Origin: Oscillospiraceae bacterium
Lineage (GTDB): Bacteria > Bacillota > Clostridia > Oscillospirales > Oscillospiraceae
Direction: 5' to 3'
NCBI GenBank assembly: GCA_020025275.1
Contig: JAHHSI010000017.1
Location: 1-48,652 of the forward strand
DNA: 48,652 bases
Positions 24,301 to 32,853 of this stretch are shown here, one piece after another. How positions within the stretch are numbered: position 1 is the first letter of the stretch; the number at the start of each line of letters is the position of its first letter. The notes beneath the pieces are model-generated. The model ran no database searches. It saw nothing but the letters and a program-made list of their open reading frames with translations, and was not told the DNA's origin. The translations under genes were made by a program, and so were the position numbers.

Positions 24301-26076
24301 TTACTCTTCCTCCGCACCATACGCCATACTGTCAGCCATCTTCGTGAACACCACGCCCAGCGCATAGGCTCCGGCATCCGGATACCCAAGGCTCCGCTCT
24401 CCCACCGTGCCTGCACGGCCCATACGGGCCACGATCTCCTTGGTCTTTTCTGCGCCTTCCACGGCGGCCTTGGCACCACGATGCAGCGCTTCGTCCACGG
24501 ATTTCCCTGCCTCTGCACTCTCGGCAAGGCTTCGGGCGCAGGGGGTCAGCGCATCCATCAACGTCTTATCGCCTACCTGAGCGCCACGTCCGAAGGAGCG
24601 CTCCCCGGTGCGGTAGACCCCGTCCGCCGCCGCCTGCACCATCCCGGCAAAGCCGTGCAGATCCAGCGCCTCCTGCTCTCCTGCATAGCGGGCGGCCGCA
24701 CGGAAGGCGCTGCCCCAGATGGGGCCGGATGCGCCGCCGCAGTGCTCCATGATGATCATGGACACGCTGTCCAGGAATTCACCGATGGTGCGGCTGTGGT
24801 GGGCCAGAATGTCCTGCCACTCCGTTTTCAGCTGGCGGAAACCCTTGGCCACACTCATGCCAAAATCGCCGTCACCGGCATACGAGTCCAGCTCACAGAA
24901 GGGGACCTCATTTTGGATGATGGTCTCGCTCATAGCATCGACCATATACTGCACATTCTCCTTGGTGATGCGGCCGCCCCGGATCTGCTTCCACGACTCC
25001 GGAGACTCCTTGCTGAAAGAGACCTCTCCGGCTGTTTCCACCGTCTTTTCCGCGGCCATCTCCATGTTGGGCCGCTGCGGGCCGTCGATGGTCAGGGCGG
25101 GGGCGCAGCAGGGATCGTTCAGCAGCTCTTTGCGCTGGCGGTCAAGCCCCATGAGCGACACGGAAGCGCCGGCCATGTCGATGCTGGTCAGATAGTTGCC
25201 CACCAGCATCCGCTCCACGTGGCAGCGGCGCTGTCTAAGCACTTTTGCCACACTGTTGGCCAGCAGGTACAGCTCCTGCAGCGGCGTTCCGCCGAAGCCG
25301 TTGACAAGAACGGCAAGCCCCTCCGGGCAGCCCTCCTGCGGCAGTTCCTGCAGCAGGGCATCCACCATGCGTTCTGCCAGTTCATCCGCCGTGGCCACCT
25401 TCTCCCGTCGTACACCGGGCTCGCCGTGGATCCCCACGCCGAACTCCATCTCGTCCTCCGCCAGCGTAAAGGTGGGCGTGCCCTTGGCCGGTACGGTGCA
25501 GGAGGTCAGGGCAAAGCCAAGGCTCTTCACGTTTTTGACGGCTTCCTCGGCCACGGCCTTGACTTCCTGCAAGCTCATTCCCCGCTGTGCACAGGCACCG
25601 GCGATCTTGTGGACAAGCACCGTTCCTGCCACACCACGTCTGCCCACTGTGTAGAGGCTGTCCTGTACGGCAATATCGTCATCCACCCGCACATAGTCCA
25701 CGCAGATGCCGTCCTCGGCGGCCAGAGCCATGGCATTGGTGAAATTCATCATATCACCGCTGTAGTTTTTGATGATCAGCAGCGTGCCCTTCTCGCTCCG
25801 GGTCTCACGGATCGCCCGATACACCTGGATCTGGGAGGGGGAGGCAAAGACGTCTCCGCAAACCGCCGCATCCAGAAGGCCCTCGCCTACATAGCCGGCA
25901 TGGGCCGGCTCATGGCCGCTGCCTCCGCCGCAGATCAGCGTAACTTTCTTCGGGTCGAGATTCTTCTTATAGATGACGTGATACTTTTCATCCAGCAGTA
26001 CGTCAGGGTGCGCCATGGCAAAGCCGCGGCACATTTCGGAAACCACCGTCTCCGGTGTATTGATGATCTTCTTCAT
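24301..26076 (-). CDS. ATP-dependent dihydroxyacetone kinase (DhaK-DhaL fusion)
   Basis: A 591-aa two-domain kinase that phosphorylates dihydroxyacetone. The DhaK part (1-335) has GGGSGHEPAHAG (50-61), SGDMMNF with D108, and GIHGEPG, where H217 binds the substrate covalently. The DhaL part (about 375-580) has the Mg-ATP site D397, D402, D404 in DSYAGDGDFG. The fused form, as in Citrobacter and yeast, uses ATP directly rather than the PTS. It follows glycerol dehydrogenase with an 11-base gap, so both convert glycerol to dihydroxyacetone phosphate. Confidence 0.93.
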   Translation of the reverse strand: MKKIINTPETVVSEMCRGFAMAHPDVLLDEKYHVIYKKNLDPKKVTLICGGGSGHEPAHAGYVGEGLLDAAVCGDVFASPSQIQVYRAIRETRSEKGTLLIIKNYSGDMMNFTNAMALAAEDGICVDYVRVDDDIAVQDSLYTVGRRGVAGTVLVHKIAGACAQRGMSLQEVKAVAEEAVKNVKSLGFALTSCTVPAKGTPTFTLAEDEMEFGVGIHGEPGVRREKVATADELAERMVDALLQELPQEGCPEGLAVLVNGFGGTPLQELYLLANSVAKVLRQRRCHVERMLVGNYLTSIDMAGASVSLMGLDRQRKELLNDPCCAPALTIDGPQRPNMEMAAEKTVETAGEVSFSKESPESWKQIRGGRITKENVQYMVDAMSETIIQNEVPFCELDSYAGDGDFGMSVAKGFRQLKTEWQDILAHHSRTIGEFLDSVSMIIMEHCGGASGPIWGSAFRAAARYAGEQEALDLHGFAGMVQAAADGVYRTGERSFGRGAQVGDKTLMDALTPCARSLAESAEAGKSVDEALHRGAKAAVEGAEKTKEIVARMGRAGTVGERSLGYPDAGAYALGVVFTKMADSMAYGAEEE

Positions 26077-26087
26077 AGTTGTCTCCC

Positions 26088-27209
26088 TTACAGATAGGAC
26101 TTGCCGATCTCATCGGCGGCACGGATGGCGGCCGCCACGCTCTCCACCGTAATGGGGAAGGGCATGGAGTAGACCGACTCCTCCGGAATACAGGTCTTTT
26201 GAGCCACGGTCAGTAGTTCTTCGTCGCTGATCTCCGGAACACCGATGTCCGCCAAGCAGATGGGCAGGCCCACCGCCTGATTGAACCGGATGACCGTCTC
26301 AATCTCCTCCATCGGTGCATTTTCCAGCACCAGCTGGGCAATCGTACCGAAGGACACCTTCTCCCCGTGGAACGAATGGTGGGTCCCGGGCAGCATAGAC
26401 AAGCCGTCGTGGATGGCGTGGGCAGCGGCAAGTCCGCCACTTTCAAACCCAAGGCCGGAGAGCAGGATGTTGGCCTCCACAATATTCTCCAGAGCCGGCG
26501 TGACCACATTGTGGTCGCAGGCGATCTTGGCCTTCACGCCGTCCTCCAGCAGCGTCTCATAGCACAGCTTGGCCAGGGCAAGGGCCGCCTTCGTGCCTTT
26601 TGCCCCCTCGCAAACGCCCTCACGCACGCCGCAGGGCAAACCGGCATTGACATTGGCAAAGGAGCGGGCCGAGGCACGTGCCTCGAACCATGTGGACATG
26701 GCGTCTCCCATGCCGGAAACCAAGAAGCGGGTGGGTGCCTTGGCAATGCAGGCGGTATCCACCAGCACCACACTGGGGCTTGCCTTAAAATAGGCGTAGT
26801 CGTCAAACTCACCGCTCTGGGTATACATGACGGCAGAGTGACTGGTCGGGGCATCTGTGGCTGCAATGGTAGGCACGGCGATCATGCCCTGCCCCTCGGC
26901 CACGCACTTGGCCGTATCCAGTGCTCTTCCGCCGCCCAGACCGACTGTGCAGCTGCACTTGTGCTTCTTGGCCACCTCTTTCAGGCGCTGGATCTCCTGC
27001 CGGGAGCACTCGCCGCCAAAGGCGTCCATCACGAAGGAAACGCCAAACATCTTTTCCGTTTCCTTCAGCTGATCCTCAACGCGCTTGATGTCATCGGGAT
27101 GTGCGATCAGAAGCGCGGTATCTCCGAATGTCTTGACGAAATAACCGAGGTTCTTGATTTCGTTCTCTCCTTGTACATACTTGGTGGGACTAATAAAGGC
27201 TCTTCTCAT
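26088..27209 (-). CDS. gldA: Glycerol dehydrogenase
   Basis: A 373-aa iron-type dehydrogenase of the GldA group. It starts MRRAFISPTKYVQGENEI, has the NAD-binding GLGGGRALDTAK (90-101), and carries metal ligands in AAHAIHDGLS and HHSFHGEKVSFG. It oxidises glycerol to dihydroxyacetone with NAD. AAGGAGGAAAAG precedes the start at 27209. The kinase gene follows in the same operon, and a PocR-type regulator is divergent, so expression is probably induced by glycerol or a related diol. Related GldA members can use other 1,2-diols. Confidence 0.92.
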   Translation of the reverse strand: MRRAFISPTKYVQGENEIKNLGYFVKTFGDTALLIAHPDDIKRVEDQLKETEKMFGVSFVMDAFGGECSRQEIQRLKEVAKKHKCSCTVGLGGGRALDTAKCVAEGQGMIAVPTIAATDAPTSHSAVMYTQSGEFDDYAYFKASPSVVLVDTACIAKAPTRFLVSGMGDAMSTWFEARASARSFANVNAGLPCGVREGVCEGAKGTKAALALAKLCYETLLEDGVKAKIACDHNVVTPALENIVEANILLSGLGFESGGLAAAHAIHDGLSMLPGTHHSFHGEKVSFGTIAQLVLENAPMEEIETVIRFNQAVGLPICLADIGVPEISDEELLTVAQKTCIPEESVYSMPFPITVESVAAAIRAADEIGKSYL

Positions 27210-27249
27210 TTGCTTTTCCTCCTTGATTTATTGTGTCCTGTGGGTTACC

Positions 27250-27311
27250 ATTGTAGCAAGGCGCTATGAAAATAGCATCATTTTTACATATCATCAAATT
27301 GCTATTTTCAT
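27250..27311. promoter_or_regulatory. Divergent control region: gldA -10 box and 12-bp inverted repeat
   Basis: Arms ATGAAAATAGCA (27266-27277) and TGCTATTTTCAT (27300-27311) are exact complements with 22 bases between them. The left arm covers the -35 position of a minus-strand promoter whose -10 is TACAAT (27255-27250); that -35 has no consensus match, as expected for an activator-dependent promoter. The likely binder is the divergently coded PocR/AraC protein. Confidence 0.55.
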
Positions 27312-27468
27312 GCACAAAAATTTACTATCGCTCTTTTATGCGTCATATTTTTATTATGTATCAATAGTTTTGTACAACATATATTCGCATTTTTTATGCA
27401 TTTTGACACAAGTTTTTGCTGCAGCATAGCACACTTCGTGCTCATCAAATGACTATGGTGGTGAACCT

Positions 27469-28476
27469 ATGAAGAGCAATTCCTTTGATTTGGATCACAT
27501 TCTGGACCTTAGCCGCTGGCAGACACTGCAAGATCAGTTGGCGCTTATAACAAACATGGCCATCATTACCGTGGACTACAAGGGCATCCCCATCACCCGG
27601 CACAGTATGTGCTGCCCCTTCTGTCAATCGGTGCGCGCCAATCCGCAGCTGGCCAAATACTGCCAAATCTGCGACTCTCGTGCCGGGTTGGAAGCCGTCC
27701 GCTCACAGGAGCCGTTCATCTACCGCTGCCACTTCAACATCATCGACATCGCCATCCCGATCACCGCGGACGACAAGTATCTGGGGGCTATCATGGCCGG
27801 GCAGATCCGTCTGGACGGTGCCGCGCAGCTGGATTCCTTTGAACGTCTACTCTCGTCTCAGAAAAACACCGCGGCCATGGAGCATCTGCACACGCATCAG
27901 GCCGAATATGACGCCATTCCCCTGCTTCCCTACGACAAGGTCCTGCAAAGCACACAGGCGCTCTTTGAATTGAGCAGCTACATTGTCGAAACCGCCGTCA
28001 GCAAGTCACAGCTGATCCACGCCTACGAAACCTTCTACCAAAATGCACAGCAGGCGGTCCACCCTCTGTCTCCGCAGCACCTTCCGCTGTCGGATGTATC
28101 CGGCAATTTCCTCAAGGTGCATCGCAGCGGCCACGTGGAAACCGATGTCTCCCCCCTCCTTCCGGCACTGCAGTACATTGAAGAAAACCGGGAGCAGCTG
28201 ATCACCCAGGCCCAGATGGCCGAGCTGTGCCATTTGAGCCCCAGTTATTTCAGCCGCCTCTTCACCCACGAGCTGGGTGTCAACTTCTCCCAGTACATGG
28301 CCGCCAAGAAGGTGGCGTGGGCCCGGGAGCTTCTGGAACAAACCAATGACTCCATCGAAAGCATCAGTGAAAAACTGGGTTTCTCCTCCGCCGCATATTT
28401 CATCAAAGTCTTTAAAAAATGTGAGGGCATCACCCCCCTGCTCTACCGGAAATACAACCACAAGCTCAACAAGTAG
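27469..28476 (+). CDS. PocR-domain AraC-family transcriptional activator
   Basis: A 335-aa regulator. Residues 1-160 form a PocR sensory domain with its Cys cluster (MCCPFCQSVRANPQLAKYC, then QICDSR) and the DIAIPITADDKYLGAIMAGQ segment. The C-terminal 110 residues are an AraC-type double helix-turn-helix (EENREQLITQAQMAELCHLS, then SISEKLGFSSAAYFIKVFKK). PocR domains sense short diols such as propanediol or glycerol. It is divergent from gldA-dhaK, so it most likely activates that operon when glycerol is present. A good terminator follows at 28735. Confidence 0.9.
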   Translation: MKSNSFDLDHILDLSRWQTLQDQLALITNMAIITVDYKGIPITRHSMCCPFCQSVRANPQLAKYCQICDSRAGLEAVRSQEPFIYRCHFNIIDIAIPITADDKYLGAIMAGQIRLDGAAQLDSFERLLSSQKNTAAMEHLHTHQAEYDAIPLLPYDKVLQSTQALFELSSYIVETAVSKSQLIHAYETFYQNAQQAVHPLSPQHLPLSDVSGNFLKVHRSGHVETDVSPLLPALQYIEENREQLITQAQMAELCHLSPSYFSRLFTHELGVNFSQYMAAKKVAWARELLEQTNDSIESISEKLGFSSAAYFIKVFKKCEGITPLLYRKYNHKLNK

Positions 28477-28854
28477 CCGGCAGGGACAGGCGCCGTCTCG
28501 CCCGAAATGCGGGACGGCCAGTTGCTTTTTCCCGCCATATAGGCTAAAATAATGTCTCGAATTGCCGGTACATGGTACAAGCCCCCTGATGGGCCGCTCC
28601 CTTCGGCGGGAACGCAGCCACCGCCGCAGAGCTCTTGGTTCTCTGCGCTGATGCACTTTACGTGCAAGCGCTTCCCTTGCCCTGCCCCCAGACATTTCTC
28701 ATAGAAAATCCTTTTGAATATTCATGCGGGAGTGACAGAATGTCTGAATTTCAGACATTCTGTCTTTTTTCCCTATGGCGAAGTCATTTGTAGGGTGTTA
28801 TGGTATCCTTGGTTGTTATCGACCTTTCCAAGTGACAGAAAAAGAGGTGTTGAT
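28477..28854. other. Intergenic region after the PocR/AraC gene
   Basis: Holds the terminator at 28735-28770 and some GC-rich imperfect stems (28600-28670). No gene is supported; the frame of the next gene is open through 28714-28854, but its translation there is unlike the family. Confidence 0.4.
28735..28770 (+). terminator. Terminator of the PocR/AraC regulator gene
   Basis: ACAGAATGTCTGAA (28735-28748) and TTCAGACATTCTGT (28750-28763) are exact complements followed by CTTTTTT. Confidence 0.8.
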
Positions 28855-30729
28855 TTGAAGATCGTTTTAGTGGTAGATCAGTACGACCACAGCAACAACG
28901 GAACAACCATTACCGCCCGACGGTTCGCCGAACAGCTCCGCCGCCGGGGACACCGCGTAAAAGTTCTGGCCGCCGGCGAACCGGAGCCGGATAAAATCAC
29001 CGTCCCCATCCACACCATTCCCTTTTTCCAGCCGTTGGTGGATGCACAGGGAATGTGTTTTGCCGAGCCGGTGGATGAGGCCTACTATCAGGCCTTCAAG
29101 GACGCCGACATCGTCCATTTCTATATGCCCTTTCGCTTCTGCCGCCGCGGCGAGTCCATTGCCCGGCAGATGCACATTCCCACCATTGCCGCTTTCCACG
29201 TCCAGCCGGAGAACATCACCTCCAGCATCGGTTTGGGAAAGCAGGAGTGGGCCAATCGCTTTTTATACTGGTGGTTCAAGGATGTATTCTACAACCGCTT
29301 CCATTCCATCCACTGCCCCAGCCAGTTTATCGCCCAGCAGCTGCAGCAGCACGGCTATGATGCCAAGCTGTATGTCATCAGCAACGGTGTGGACAACGCC
29401 TTCCGTCCGCCGCAGCGGCCGGTCGTGCGGACTGATGACACGCTGCGGGTCTTAATGGTCGGCCGTCTTTCCGAGGAAAAACGGCAGGATCTCATCATCA
29501 AGGCTGCGCAGCTGAGCCGCCACAAGCAGCAGATCCAGCTGATCTTCGCCGGTAAGGGGCCACTGCAAAAGAAATACGAGTCGCTGGGGGCCACTTTGCC
29601 CAGAAAGCCGGTCTTTGGATTTTACAAGCAGGACGAACTGATCGAGCTGATCCACAGCTGTGACCTCTATGTCCACGCTTCGGATGCGGAAATCGAGGGT
29701 ATCTCCTGCATCGAGGCCTTTACCTGCGGGCTGGTCCCTGTCATCTCCGACGCCAAGCTGTCGGCCACCCACCAGTTTGCACTGGACCCGCGCTGCATTT
29801 TCCGCGCCGGAGACGCACAATCGCTGGCTCAGCAGATGGACTACTGGTTTGAACACCCTGTGGAAAAGGCGGAAATGTCCCGCCGCTACGCCGCCTACGG
29901 CGATACTATGCGCGTAGAGCACTGCGTGCAGCAGGCCGAGGAGATGTACTCGGAAACCATCGCCCTGTGGAAAAAGAAGGGAGCCCGCCAGCCACAGGAA
30001 AATATCATGCGCCGTATCAGCCATCCCTCTGTGGAAAAAACGGCCCGGAGCTACGAAAAGGGCTGGGCAGGGAAATCATGGCTGACGGCCCTTCTGACAA
30101 ATCTGCTCTCCCCGCTTTTATACCTGCTGACCGCCCTTGTGTGGGGTTTTTCCATGGAGGGCCGGGAACATCTCCGGGGACTGAACGGCGGCGCTGTCAC
30201 CGTCATGAACCATATCCACCCCATGGACTGCACCATGGTCAGGCTGGCCACTTTTCCACATCGTCTCCACTACATCAGTATGCGCGGAAATCTTGAACTC
30301 CCTCTGGTGGGCTGGCTTTTGAAGGCCTGCGGCGCTATCCCCCTGCCGGACAGCACCACCGGGATGCTGCATCTGGAAAAGGGACTGGAGTGTGGGCTGC
30401 GGCAGGGACAGTGGATCCACTTTTATGCCGAAGGCCTGCTGGTGCGCTACCACGAGGAGATCCGCCCCTTTCACAAGGGGGCGTTTCTGGCCGCCGTCAG
30501 GGGCGGCTGCCCCGTTATTCCCATGCGTCTGGTCTGCGATCCTCCTCACGGGGTCCGCAAGCTGTGGCGGAGAAAGAAGCCCTTCCTGCGTCTCATCATC
30601 GGCCAACCACTCTATCGAAGCGAGGATCTTCCTCTGCAAGAGGCCGTTGCCGACCTGATGGAGCGTACCCATGCGGCCGTTGCGGCGTTAGGCTGCGATG
30701 TCTCTGCAGAAACCGCACCGACCTCGTAA
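28855..30729 (+). CDS. Glycosyltransferase (GT4) fused to PlsC-type acyltransferase
   Basis: A TTG at 28855 is chosen: AAAGAGGTG precedes it and the product then starts (M)KIVLVVDQYDHSNNGTT, the normal GT4 opening. Residues 1-370 are a GT-B glycosyltransferase, with VISNGVDNAFRP, LMVGRLSEEKRQD and the donor-site segment SDAEIEGISCIEAF. Residues about 400-600 are a PlsC/LPLAT domain with the catalytic HxxxxD in VMNHIHPMDCTM and a later FYAEG motif. A protein that both glycosylates and acylates suggests assembly of a membrane glycolipid. Total 624 aa; the join is without a stop, so the fusion is real in this sequence. Confidence 0.88.
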   Translation: MKIVLVVDQYDHSNNGTTITARRFAEQLRRRGHRVKVLAAGEPEPDKITVPIHTIPFFQPLVDAQGMCFAEPVDEAYYQAFKDADIVHFYMPFRFCRRGESIARQMHIPTIAAFHVQPENITSSIGLGKQEWANRFLYWWFKDVFYNRFHSIHCPSQFIAQQLQQHGYDAKLYVISNGVDNAFRPPQRPVVRTDDTLRVLMVGRLSEEKRQDLIIKAAQLSRHKQQIQLIFAGKGPLQKKYESLGATLPRKPVFGFYKQDELIELIHSCDLYVHASDAEIEGISCIEAFTCGLVPVISDAKLSATHQFALDPRCIFRAGDAQSLAQQMDYWFEHPVEKAEMSRRYAAYGDTMRVEHCVQQAEEMYSETIALWKKKGARQPQENIMRRISHPSVEKTARSYEKGWAGKSWLTALLTNLLSPLLYLLTALVWGFSMEGREHLRGLNGGAVTVMNHIHPMDCTMVRLATFPHRLHYISMRGNLELPLVGWLLKACGAIPLPDSTTGMLHLEKGLECGLRQGQWIHFYAEGLLVRYHEEIRPFHKGAFLAAVRGGCPVIPMRLVCDPPHGVRKLWRRKKPFLRLIIGQPLYRSEDLPLQEAVADLMERTHAAVAALGCDVSAETAPTS

Positions 30730-30857
30730 GACGAGATCCGGCCGAAGGCGGCATCTTCGCTCTTGCGTTCTATTGGGGGAGGCTGATGGTCTCTGCGCTT
30801 CCCGATCTGTGAAGCGGGCTATGTATGCCGCTCCCCTCTGCCGAAACAGGAAACGAT

Positions 30858-30899
30858 AAAAACCGAGGCCCCTTGCAAAAGCAAGGGGCCTCGGTTTTT
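30858..30899. terminator. Bidirectional terminator between converging genes
   Basis: Perfect 19-bp arms (30858-30876 and 30881-30899, core ACCGAGGCCCCTTGC) with an AAAA loop and A/T runs on both sides. It serves the glycosyltransferase gene and the symporter gene. Confidence 0.9.
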
Positions 30900-30955
30900 C
30901 AACAATCCAGACAAATTCTGTGGAGAACGCCGCAGCAGTCCCCCTCAAGAGGGGC

Positions 30956-32488
30956 TTAAGACTTGGCGTACGTCTCGTAGCTTTCCTTGACCTGTGCATC
31001 GGGGCCGTGGGTCAGCAGGGACACCACGATCACCATCAGGCAGTTGCAGGCAAAGGCGGGCAGCAGCTCATAGATCCCCAGAATGCCGCCCATGGGGCGG
31101 ATCAGGAACTTCCACACAAACACCATGACGCCGCCGGACACAAGGCCTGCCAGAATTCCCTGCCGGTTGCTGCCCTTCCAGAAGAGGGAGAACAAAATCG
31201 CAGGGCCAAACGTGGCGCCGAATCCGGCCCAGGCAAAGGACACGATGGCAAAGACGCTGCTGTCGGGGTCGGCCGCCAAAAAGACAGCAATCACAGCAAT
31301 GGCAATGACCGTAAGGCGGGCGATCCGCATGGTCTGCTTCTGGCTCAGACGGATGCCAAAAACATCCTGCAGCAGATTCTCCGAGAAGGCCGAGGAGGCC
31401 GCCAGCAGCTGCGAGTCCGCCGTGGACATGGTGGCCGCCAGAATTCCGGCCAGAATGAGACCGGCCACCACTGCCGGGATTATGCCGAACTTGGACAGCA
31501 ATCCGGCGATCTGGACGATCACCGTTTCTGAAGCACTGCCCTCCAGTGTGGGGATGCCTCCGGCTCTGGAGACGGAATAGCCGATCATACCGATGCACAC
31601 GGACACGGCCATGGAGATCACGACCCAGACGGTGGCAATGCGGCGTGAGAGGGTCAGCTCCTTTTCATCGCGGATGGCCATAAAGCGCACCAGAATATGG
31701 GGCATACCGAAATAGCCCAGACCCCAGGCCGCCAGAGAAAAGATGTTCATCAAATCGTACGGCTTGGCCGCACCTGCCACCGGATCATAGCTCTGGGTCA
31801 GGCTCAGATAGCCGGGCAGCGCCTTGGCGTTTTCCACCACGACATCCACACCGCCGGCCTGATGGATGCCAAACGCCGTGATCACCACCAGTGCCACCGA
31901 CATGATGATGGACTGAATGAGGTCCATGGTCGCCACGGCGGAGAATCCGCCCACGGAGGTATAGCTGATAATCACGATGGCACCGATCACGACCGCCATG
32001 GTGTAGTCCCAGCCGAAGAAGCTGTGGAACAGCTTACCGATGGCCGCCAGACCCGAGGCCACATAGGGCACGAAGAACACCAGAATGATCAGCGAAGCAA
32101 TGCACATGATCACCGGCTTCTTCTCCCCGTACCGCTTAGAAATAAACGAGGGAATGGTGATGGCGTCCAGCTGCACGCTGTAGCGGCGGATCCGCTTGGC
32201 TACCAACAGGAAGTTCAGGTAGGTGCCCAGTACCAGACCCAGTGCCGTCCAGCTGGCGTCCGCCAAGCCGCTGAGGTAGGCCACGCCGGGCAGACCCATC
32301 AGCAGCCAGGAGCTCATGTCGCTGGCCTCGGCGCTCATGGCCGTGACCAGCGGTCCCATACCGCGTCCCCCCAGATAAAATCCTTCCGAACTCTTCTTGC
32401 TCTTCCGTCCGATCATGACACCTGTGAAAATCACGAAGCACAGGTACAAGACGATGACGGCCGCAATACAAATTTGCGCATTTGTCAT
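30956..32488 (-). CDS. putP: Sodium/proline symporter family protein
   Basis: Start 32488 (MTNAQICIAAVIVLYLCF) follows AAAAGGAGAGAG. The 510-aa protein has about 13 helices of the SSS family. Marks of PutP are GRGMGPLVTAMSAEASDMSSWLLMGLPG near residues 41-68 and the late segment FAWAGFGATFGPAILFSLFW. It should bring in proline with sodium. A -10 box TATAAT lies at 32540-32535. It is not in the operon upstream (a terminator intervenes), but the nearby ornithine-cyclodeaminase-family gene also touches proline chemistry. Confidence 0.9.
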   Translation of the reverse strand: MTNAQICIAAVIVLYLCFVIFTGVMIGRKSKKSSEGFYLGGRGMGPLVTAMSAEASDMSSWLLMGLPGVAYLSGLADASWTALGLVLGTYLNFLLVAKRIRRYSVQLDAITIPSFISKRYGEKKPVIMCIASLIILVFFVPYVASGLAAIGKLFHSFFGWDYTMAVVIGAIVIISYTSVGGFSAVATMDLIQSIIMSVALVVITAFGIHQAGGVDVVVENAKALPGYLSLTQSYDPVAGAAKPYDLMNIFSLAAWGLGYFGMPHILVRFMAIRDEKELTLSRRIATVWVVISMAVSVCIGMIGYSVSRAGGIPTLEGSASETVIVQIAGLLSKFGIIPAVVAGLILAGILAATMSTADSQLLAASSAFSENLLQDVFGIRLSQKQTMRIARLTVIAIAVIAVFLAADPDSSVFAIVSFAWAGFGATFGPAILFSLFWKGSNRQGILAGLVSGGVMVFVWKFLIRPMGGILGIYELLPAFACNCLMVIVVSLLTHGPDAQVKESYETYAKS

Positions 32489-32567
32489 ACTCTCTCTCCT
32501 TTTCAACAAACTGCTCGTATATCATACGTAGGCTATTATAGCGAAAAAAGGCGACGAAGGAAAGCAA

Positions 32568-32593
32568 AAAGCCGCCGATTTCTCGGCGGCTTT
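32568..32593 (-). terminator. Terminator of the TSUP-to-IlvD-like operon
   Basis: AAAGCCGCCGA and TCGGCGGCTTT with a 4-base loop, followed on the minus strand by TTTTTGCTTT. 32594-32853 upstream of it is GC-rich and without a gene. Confidence 0.75.
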
Positions 32594-32853
32594 CAGCGCT
32601 TATCATCGGCCAAATCCATCCGGCCGCCCCGTATGCAGCATCGCTACCCCCATGCTCAGGGGCTGATACCGCCGGCAAAGCGCGGCTGTGGGCGGTGCTG
32701 AGCGCAGCGAAGTGCTTCCCTGCGCCTTTAGGAGGAGGTGCGCACCAAACCGCAGCAGCCGCTCTTTACCGAGGAGACCATCGTTCGGCTCCGGGTTAGG
32801 AAAAGATGTGTAAAACACAACTCAGAGCCGTGGCCGATACTCATATACCGAAA

